Part shown: positions 57,231 through 64,000 of the stretch, one piece after another | How positions within the stretch are numbered: position 1 is the first letter of the stretch | Layout: each line of letters starts with the position of its first letter | Assembly (NCBI GenBank): GCA_033807695.1 | Contig: CM066305.1 | Location: forward strand, 2,542,001 to 2,606,000 | DNA length: 64,000 nt | Origin: Daedaleopsis sinensis | Taxonomy: Eukaryota > Basidiomycota > Agaricomycetes > Polyporales > Polyporaceae | Direction of reading: 5' to 3' | Position numbers and translations under genes: made by a program | The notes under the pieces: model-generated | The model's database searches: none | What the model was told of the DNA's origin: nothing | Seen by the model: only the letters and a program-made list of their open reading frames with translations

Positions 57231-58158
57231 TCAAGACTTGTCCATGACCCATTCGCGTACGGCTTGACAAGAGCCGATCTCGGGGTGCAAGAGGATGGCA
57301 GCAAGCCAATGTTGCAACAACCTTCTTCGCCGATCAAGGAATGTTGGGCGAAATTTGGCAAAAGGGTGCTTGGGCGGGAGGCTGGGGATATATGTCTGCT
57401 GATTTGACTGGACCACAATGAATGATTAATGAGTATAGCGATGATTGCGCAGGGTGTGAACTGACAGGAAGGGTCGCTTTCAGTCTGGCATGGAGTTGCG
57501 CGAATGCACTGTAACGTCTCAGCGCATGTATTGTAGTTCCCTGCAGCACAGAATGAGGATAAGGTAGGGAATACGAATGGGCATACACACCTCCTTTGTC
57601 TTGATGACACAGTCATAAACTTTCCGACGTGCAACTCAGTACTTATACCAGCTTGCGATAGTGTTTCCTATCTCACCTACGTACGCCCCGTCGCGCTTGT
57701 CTCCAACACTCGTCCAGCCCGCAATCTCGACATCCCGCGCAAACGCCTTGCTCTCTCCAGAGTTGTCTCCTAGCCATATATCATTCGAAAAGATGGACCG
57801 CGCTTCATGCGGAGATAGAGGAGGCGAGTCGGGCTGCCCATACGGATAGCTGTCTTGACCAACGGTACTCGCGCTCTGTTCGGTATTGAATTGTCACGAC
57901 GGGGCGTACGACCGCGATGACGTTGTAGTATGATGGACGGTGAGGCAGATCACCTGCGGTCAGACAAGAAGCATCAAATGATTGTGGTGGGCTCACGTCG
58001 ACGATATCATCATAGAACTGCGCCTCCTCCTCAATGTCTATTCTGTCCGGGATGAGGACAAGTAGACCATTCCTGCCCTCGTGGGGCTGGTTGGAACTTG
58101 ACGATTCGGAAGACTGAAGCGAATGAGAAGCGCTCGAGCTTGTTGACGGCGAAGCCAT
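57231..58158 (-). CDS. Small PX-domain phosphoinositide-binding protein
   Basis: Five exons: 57997-58158, 57677-57875, 57591-57619 (29 nt), 57466-57540 and 57231-57398; about 210 aa. N-terminal Ser-rich region, then EEEAQFYDDIVD, then PYGQPDSPPLSPHEARS. The PX domain spans exons 2-5: FARDVEIAGWTSVGDKRDGA, YVVYDCVIKTKEGTTIH, ALRRYSAFAQLHARLKATLP, the proline loop IPSLPPKHPFAKFRPTFLD, and RRRRLLQHWLAAILLHPEIG. RRYSAF and the PPK loop are the phosphoinositide-binding elements. PX proteins target endosomes or vacuoles; by size and layout it resembles yeast Ypt35. The exon 2 acceptor (intron 57876-57996) is the least certain border; a shorter intron retaining more exon is also possible. Confidence 0.85.
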
Positions 58159-59161
58159 GACAAAACGGTCGATACAGAGAGTAGACACCTCAAGCTCAAG
58201 AGAGAAGACGACGACAACAATGACGGAACAGTTCCATCTGTAGAGAACAGAGAAAAGGAGGGCTGAGCCAGCTGGACGAATTCATGACACCCCTCGGCGG
58301 CTTCGTGGGAGCGATCGAGAACCGGGCGGCTATTTAGTGAACCGGAGGGCGGCGGAGGGAGGGCCTCCAAGTTAGATTGTGGTTAAACAACTACATGTTA
58401 CTAGCGACGTCCGTGTGCCATTGGCACTGTACACCATAACCACTTGGCTCACCTAGGGTCTGGCTCGCGGCCTTCCGGTAATTTAAACTATGAGCAAACG
58501 CATTGGAGTCGTGGTGACCGTGAGGCCTTAGTAGGCCTTAGAGTACTAGTACGTTGATCTGTTGCTCAGAGTGCATTTGTAAGCATTAGTACGCTCTAGG
58601 GAGAGTGCCAGGGGAGGGAGAAGTAGCGGACTCGTGGATGGAATCAGCGCGGTAGGAGTTCCGCAACAGAGAGCAGAGAACCCAACTTGCACCACACGAC
58701 CCTGAGACACTAGCATGGCATTCGTTCAGTCTCGAGGTTGAGACACAGGTTACTTACGCAACCACGCACCGGTGAACATCTGCTCGGACAACTGGAGCCT
58801 ATTGGTGCGTTGTCTGTCTTGTAGCGATTCGTTAGATTGCATACTGTCTGGCTGTGCATGATTGGGGCTGGTGCGAGTCATGTTCTATCATGCACCAGGA
58901 CTTCGTGGGAGCAGCAATCCTGTCGTAGTGTGGCTATCTTTGTCACAAGAGCAACGGTCAGCGTGTCGGACAACTGATGTTAGGATGAGCTGGAAGCCTG
59001 GTGAGGTCGAAGATCCTTCGTATTGGCGGGTGCAATAGTACGAAATGATACATACGTGATCTCCATCTATAGCTACATATCACATAGAAAACGATGTTGT
59101 GGGACGGAGACCATATTTGCGCATCTCGGCATGGTATGCGGCGATGACGAGCGAAGACAGT
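58159..59161. other. Spacer between the PX and SelW-like genes
   Basis: About 1 kb with no frame of note; it should hold the PX gene's promoter. Confidence 0.5.
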
Positions 59162-59788
59162 TTACTTGTCAGAATGCCCGAGAGATTTCCCGGGTTGTAT
59201 GTAGTTGCGGATTCGTTGTTTCTGTGCCATGAATATAAAGGATTGGTCGATCAGCACGGTGACGAGTTCTCAGGGCACTCACAAGAACTTTGAGCTCTGG
59301 GAAAGCGCCTTCGACCTTCCTATCCCACACAAGGACAGGAGGTTCGTTGTTGAGGAACAACCAGACGCGGAACCGTCCGGCAGTATCCTCGGCATTGAGT
59401 GGCATTATGTTCACAGCTCTCAGTGCGGGTGTTGGAAAAGTGAGGAATAGCTCAGTAGACGTCCAGGTCGCTCGATGGAGCCTGAGGGCAGGCTTCGTCA
59501 TCTAAATTTCGCAAGAGAGATTCCCATGAAGCGCACCATCGACACTACAAAATCAAAGATGAAATTGGTTGTTAGAGCAGCATGACAACCAGTCGTATAG
59601 ATAAGAGTTATAGTTACTCTGTCGCAGAACTCGATAGTGATACTTGGGGTCACAGAAGGCGACGGGGGAACGAAGGTTGTCGGGTCAAGAGGATTGTGCG
59701 CATCAATGGTCGCGGTTGACTCTTGCACGGCAGGAGTGCCCTTCTTATCGTCAACCTGACAGTCAGCGCATGCTTGCGTGTCCACCAT
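59162..59788 (-). CDS. SelW/Rdx-family CxxC redox protein
   Basis: Four exons: 59618-59788, 59537-59544 (8 nt), 59283-59481 and 59162-59221; 145 aa. Residues 1-50 are polar. The Rdx thioredoxin-like fold follows: SITIEFCDRCRWLHRATW, then TELFLTFPTPALRAVNIMPL, ETAGRFRVW-type sequence (here DTAGRFRVWLF), VLVWDRKVEGAFPELKVL, and the conserved end QPGKSLGHSDK. The active motif is CDRC, with Cys in place of the selenocysteine of animal SelW; fungi lack Sec insertion. The first Cys is in exon 1, and the second Cys is the first codon of the 8-nt microexon (TGT CGA TG). Exon phases fit only if the microexon is included. Proposed role: thiol redox, substrate unknown. Start ATG at 59788; the gene is divergent from PCH2. 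Confidence 0.9.
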
Positions 59789-60083
59789 AACGCGGTTGAG
59801 AGTAATGATGTTGAAGAGGTGTATAGGGCTACGAGGGCTGTTCAAGTGTCGATGAAGTTAAAGGACAAGCCGCGGATGCGCAACCCGGGTGAGCCCTAGC
59901 GCTCGTGTGACTGGTTTTGCAATACGATCACGTGTACGTGACGCGTTAATTGAAGCACGCGCCAAACGCGTTCTTGCCCTCGTCCACCACCATCTCACCC
60001 ACCCTCTCGCTTGTTGGTCTTTTATCCTTGAATCCGCGCATATATCCAGAAGTCTTCTCCGATACCAGCAACTTTTATAATCA

Positions 60084-61960
60084 ATGCAAGAGGGACAGGA
60101 TTTCACCATGGGACCACCTTCTCCAGCGCCGGAAAATGCACCAACTGTTTGGCCAGTACATAGTACGTCTGAACTACTCGAATTCACCTTGAATCATCAT
60201 TAACCGTATCTTTCAGTTGAAGTCCGCGTAAATCCAAACGCCACCTCTCGATTTGACACCATCCGTAACGCCGTTCATTCATATCTAACCACCTCCTTGT
60301 CCCACATCTACCTTCCTTCGACCATTGAGGGTTGGGAGGACGTGCCTCTTCTTGCTTCCTCGATAGAGAAGATAGCGGCGTCGGAATGCTCCTGTCCAAC
60401 TTCGTCTCTCCCGATCGAACAGACCACTCTTCAAATACACGTATACCAACCCACAGATGCTGACGCTTTCGAAGAATTCACCAGCGGTGGTGGTCGAGGA
60501 GACGATGAACAAGTCATGGCCGCTAGTGCTTGTGAACTGCCTAGCATGTCTTGGGAAGGGCTGTGGGAAAGCCTGATTTACTCAGACGACATCAAGTCGA
60601 AGCTGCTCGACTACATCTACGCCACTGTAGTATTCAGTGACGCGGACGTAGATTGTGAGTAATATGCTTCATGGTTTCCAAAGATCGGGCTCATACGAGT
60701 CTATACTAGTCAACGTGGTTTCTTGGAATCGTGTTGTCTTACTTCATGGCCCACCCGGCACTGGCAAGACGTCCCTATGCCGAGCCCTCGCTCAGAAGCT
60801 CTCAATCCGTCTCTCGCATAGGTGAAGCGGTACCATGCAGATATTTCTTGCTTCAGGGACTCAGAATGAGCTCAACAGATATTCGCATGCACGATTGCTT
60901 GAGATCAACTCTCATTCATTGTTCTCGCGTTGGTTTTCGGAGTCCGGGAAGCTCGTCCAGAAACTGTTCAGCAGCATTATGGAGATGGTCGAAGATGAGG
61001 AAACCTTTGTAATTGTCCTGATTGGTATGGTTTCAACGACCTATCGCGCGCGATGATTACTGACGACTGCTCTAGATGAGGTGGAATCTTTGACAGCAGC
61101 GCGTGCAGGAGCAATGGCAGGAACGGAACCGTCGGATGCTTTGAGGGTAACACATCCTTCCAATTAGTTTCCACGCAGATCTGACGATTTTGGGTATCTA
61201 GGTAGTTAACGCACTTTTGACACAGCTGGACAAATTGAAGCACAAGAAGAATTGCCTGGTGATGTCCACAAGCAACCTCCCTACTGCTATCGGTGTGCTG
61301 GTTAATCTCCCATAGTTTGATGTCCTCGACTAACTCATCATTTAGACTCTGCCTTCGTCGATCGTGCTGACATCATTCAATATGTCGACCTTCCACCACG
61401 CGAAGCCATCTATGAGATCTTGCGCGGTTGTTTGGTCGAGCTAGTGAAGAAGGGTATTGTGAATGAAGTGGTATGAATCTTACGCTCTTTATCCTTACGC
61501 AAATTTGCTCATTTGCTCATGCGTTCCCGATAGGAAGTCCCTAGTCTCGCGCAGGCCCAAATCTACGAGAGGACGGCTGACCTGTCCAGTCTGAGCTTGG
61601 ACGGGCAAGGAACAGACCCTCGCGAACGTTCCAAACTGCTCGCGATCCGGTTGCTCAAGCTTGCCCAAAAGTGCAGAGTGAGCCGTTCAGCTTCGTAAGC
61701 GTCGCGTGATACTCATTGTTGCTGTCTTTCAGGACCTAGAGATGTCGGGTCGCTCGCTGCGACGTCTTCCGGTTCTAGCACACGCACGATATATCGGCAC
61801 GCTTCCTACTGCAGCTCCCCCTCCATCAAACAAACAGAGCAAGACGGTTAACCCAAAGCCAGTGTCGTCTGTGCAAGGAACTACCGTGGAGACGTGGCTG
61901 GTTGCGATGGAACGCGTCGTAGAAGGTCAGGCGACAGAACGCACTCGCTTGAAGCATTGA
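60084..61960 (+). CDS. PCH2: PCH2/TRIP13 AAA+ ATPase
   Basis: Nine exons: 60084-60162, 60217-60654, 60710-60821, 60879-61024, 61076-61146, 61202-61292, 61346-61470, 61534-61677 and 61733-61960; 477 aa. The N-terminal substrate-recognition domain (residues 1-170) is followed by the AAA+ core: [20 protein letters not shown] (Walker A), then [35 protein letters not shown], the Walker B region [23 protein letters not shown], sensor 1 MSTSNLP and [15 protein letters not shown], and sensor 2 [20 protein letters not shown]2/TRIP13 remodels HORMA proteins (Hop1, Mad2) in meiotic checkpoint control and crossover regulation. All phases agree. Start: first ATG of the frame (60084), in a spacer of 295 bp shared with the divergent SelW-like gene. 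Confidence 0.94.
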
Positions 61961-62214
61961 GAGTGCTACTAGTATTCAATCCATTGTTGTAGCATAGCTC
62001 AATACGTGTATCCGGTACTCGATCATAAGACGTCTGTGCCATGCGTACAGCGTGGTTAAGGGGACGATGCTGTTAGACGCCCTCCTCCTCCAACGTGTCA
62101 TCATAATGGGCGTTAATGCATTCCCTCTGGGCGCCTCATGAGTATCGTACCCTGACCTCCCCGGCTTCCTTCACACACCAACCTCTTTGAATCTCGACTG
62201 GCAGTTCCTCTACG

Positions 62215-63495
62215 ATGGCGTATGTGCAGATAGAGTCCGACGACGTAAGTTCACTCCTACCACACCGTGTGATTAGTTCCTCACATGAATATTGACGTCA
62301 GTTTCTCCCGGTGTAGCGGATGGAGGAGGGTCCTGAACGGCTCCAGTTCCAATGTATGCAAGTCCTTCTACGTATAGGTCTGATCATTCTAAGTGAATAT
62401 GGACCATTTCGACAGCCTTCTTGAGCACGGATGCACGTCCAGCGGACCCGGGGACTAATGTTTCTCGAGGTACGCCCAAAGTCATCTATTGAGCTGGTAC
62501 AGCATACTGAGGAGCCATACGACTGTTAGGTTTCATCTCGGACGGTCCGTCCAAGAGCTCAGGCTTCTGGCAGCTTGAGTACTACCAACCCTACTTCGAC
62601 GTCGACACTAAGACGGTGAGTGACCTCTTTCCAGAGCCCATCATCCCCCCACACGCATTCCTTCCCTCCGTCCCGTGTACTCGACGCACCCAAATGCACC
62701 GACTCATCCCTCCTTTCATACACGAAGGTCATCCGCCGATGCTACACCACCCTTCTCCCGCGCTCCCAAAACTATCTCTCCGCACACCTGACGCCCAGCG
62801 CGGACCTCTACGGGCCCTTCTGGACGCTCACCACGCTCATCTTCGCGCTCTTCGTGTGCTCCTCGCTCGCGTCGTCACTCGTCGCCTACCTCTCCGACCC
62901 CGGCGACTCGTCCGCGGTGACGCTGCTCGAGTACGACTTCAGCCTGCTCTCGACCGCGGTCGCGCTCGTGTACGCGTACGGGATTGGGGTGCCCGTCCTC
63001 CTGTGGCTCGCGCTGCGGTACCTGGGAGTGGGCGAGTGGAGCGTCGTCGAGGCCGTCGCGGTGTGGGGGTACGGACAGTTCGTGTGGATCCCTGTCACGG
63101 TACGTCTCGCTGTCGCTCATTGCGCGTGGGCGGCGGGAGGGGGCTGATGGGTACTCTCACTGCTCTAGCTTCTGTGCGTCATCTGGATCCCTATAGTACG
63201 TTGGGTGCTTGTGGGGCTCGGCTTCGCTATCTCAGGATGGTACTTGGCCGCGAACGTTTACCCCATCCTCGCCACAGTACGTGCATTTATCATTGCATGG
63301 TGTGCATGTTTGACCGGCTGAACGGATTCCTTTCAGGCCGACGCCAAGTCCGTGCGACTCATCATCATCCTGCTGGCTGCCTTGCATGCGGCGCTCGCTC
63401 TGTGTTTCAAGGTGCTGTTCTTCAGCTACTACGTCGTCGCCCAAGTCGGACCGAAAGATCCTATCCCACCTGTGGAGGGGACACCAAGATTTTAG
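62215..63495 (+). CDS. YIP1-family Golgi membrane protein (YIPF1/2-like)
   Basis: Seven exons: 62215-62244, 62317-62353, 62416-62469, 62530-62615, 62728-63099, 63169-63276 and 63337-63495; 281 aa. The first three coding exons are tiny (30, 37 and 54 nt). Cytosolic N-terminus with GFWQLEYYQPYFDVDTKTV, the signature of the YIPF1/2 branch. Five membrane segments follow, including PFWTLTTLIFALFVCSSLA, STAVALVYAYGIGVPVLLW, WGYGQFVWIPVTLLCVIWIP, VLVGLGFAISGWYLAANV and LIIILLAALHAALALCFKV. The end is PIPPVEGTPRF. YIP1 proteins bind Rab GTPases and act in ER-Golgi traffic. It follows PCH2 at 254 bp on the same strand and converges with the rhomboid gene (199 bp between stops). Confidence 0.9.
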
Positions 63496-63694
63496 TAGCG
63501 TAATGCGTTTTTGTTGGGATTGTAGTAAATAATTGCACCCGCTGGTCTGCTAATGATACCTTTCTGCAATTCACATGGATCTATGCGAGCGGAAACAATG
63601 AAGCACGGAGCAAACGAGCGGTGTCGAGTTGTGTGTGATTAGCATTGAACTGTATACGTAGCAACACAGATGTAGATGTGTACACAGCCGAGCT

Positions 63695-64000
63695 TCAGAA
63701 GATTCTGAAACGTTTCGCGACGAAATAACCAATACCAGCGAGCAATCCGCCGATGTGCCCGGCAGTGTCTGTTTCAGAGCGCTGTAAAGTTGGGCAAGTC
63801 AGCGAATAGGCCTGTAGAGATAGGATGGGTGTGTAACATACTTGTTGGTTGACCGCACTGTAGCCATCATAGAGGAAGACGCCAGTGACGAGAGCCCATG
63901 CGGGCATAGGGATGAAGCCGAACAACAGGAATGTTGAGTTCGGAGACACACAGGCGAAGAACGAGATGATGGAGTAGATGGCACCGCTCGCGCCATGTGA
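63695..64000 (-). CDS. Rhomboid-family intramembrane serine protease, 3' part only
   Basis: Two exons visible: 63842 to the window edge, and 63695-63781; intron 60 nt (GTATGT...CAG). The sequence begins SHGASGAIYSIISFFACV, with the catalytic Ser in GASGA, continues through FLLFGFIPMPAWALVTGVFL and YDGYSAVNQQ, and in the last exon has TDTAGHIGGLLAGIGYFVAK with the catalytic His in AGHIGG. Both residues of the Ser-His dyad are present, so the protease should be active. It ends KRFRIF. The 5' part, with the N-terminus that would tell mitochondrial (Pcp1/PARL) from secretory location, lies beyond the right edge. The PMPAW loop recalls mitochondrial rhomboids. Confidence 0.9.
   Translation of the reverse strand, partial: SHGASGAIYSIISFFACVSPNSTFLLFGFIPMPAWALVTGVFLYDGYSAVNQQVCYTPILSLQAYSLTCPTLQRSETDTAGHIGGLLAGIGYFVAKRFRIF

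Noticed and set aside
57805..57996. Reading the PX gene's second intron as coding (continuous frame after YDDIVD)
   Set aside because: That frame stops before the PX domain. A GTGAGC donor and an AACAG acceptor join the two parts in phase. A shorter intron remains possible and is noted in the gene entry.

Overview
The window reads as nuclear DNA of a filamentous basidiomycete, probably an agaricomycete. Evidence: GC-rich coding DNA, many spliceosomal introns of about 45-80 nt with GTRNGT donors and short 3' ends, very small exons, and protein families whose closest remembered relatives are agaricomycete (an NRC2/FPK-type kinase with a DFD motif, an HSF-type regulator, a CLASP, and CCCH-linked expanded families). 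Exon borders were placed by eye from splice consensus, reading frame and family knowledge. No database search was run. I saw no tRNA, rRNA, CRISPR array, origin or intact transposon.

Layout, left to right. The left edge holds the 5' end of an MFS transporter (minus strand, runs off the window). About 11 kb follows with no gene I can name. An NRC2/FPK1-like AGC kinase (11.4-14.7 kb, plus) and an HSF-domain transcription factor (18.7-20.8 kb, plus) flank a 4 kb interval rich in simple repeats. A CLASP/Stu1 microtubule protein (22.2-27.3 kb, plus) converges on a single-exon Ser/Pro-rich protein (27.8-29.5 kb, minus). A broken cytochrome P450 relic lies at 29.6-30.1 kb.

The most unusual region is 30.4-38.0 kb: six paralogous, same-strand genes in tandem (copies A-F). 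All share an acidic, probably helical domain of about 90 residues (exon 2) and a C-terminal THVN...AGSLLR domain of about 60 residues (exon 3). Three copies (A, E, F) start with an intact CX8CX5CX3H zinc finger on its own exon, one (C) has lost the first ligand, and two (B, D) lack the finger. Copy E has a mutated splice acceptor. I know no function for this family.

A mitochondrial PPR-like protein (39-41.2 kb, minus) follows, then 6.6 kb without a recognisable gene. The right third is gene-dense: Tctex-1 dynein light chain (five exons, one of 19 nt), PEX11, a small mitochondrial membrane protein, TVP38, a small PX-domain protein, a SelW/Rdx-type CxxC protein with an 8-nt microexon, PCH2/TRIP13, a YIP1-family Golgi protein, and the 3' end of a rhomboid protease at the right edge. 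Most of these serve housekeeping roles: membrane traffic (TVP38, YIP1, PX), peroxisome division (PEX11), the cytoskeleton (CLASP, dynein light chain), meiosis (PCH2) and mitochondria. Several pairs are divergent (Tctex-1/PEX11, small mitochondrial protein/TVP38, SelW-like/PCH2) and may share promoters.
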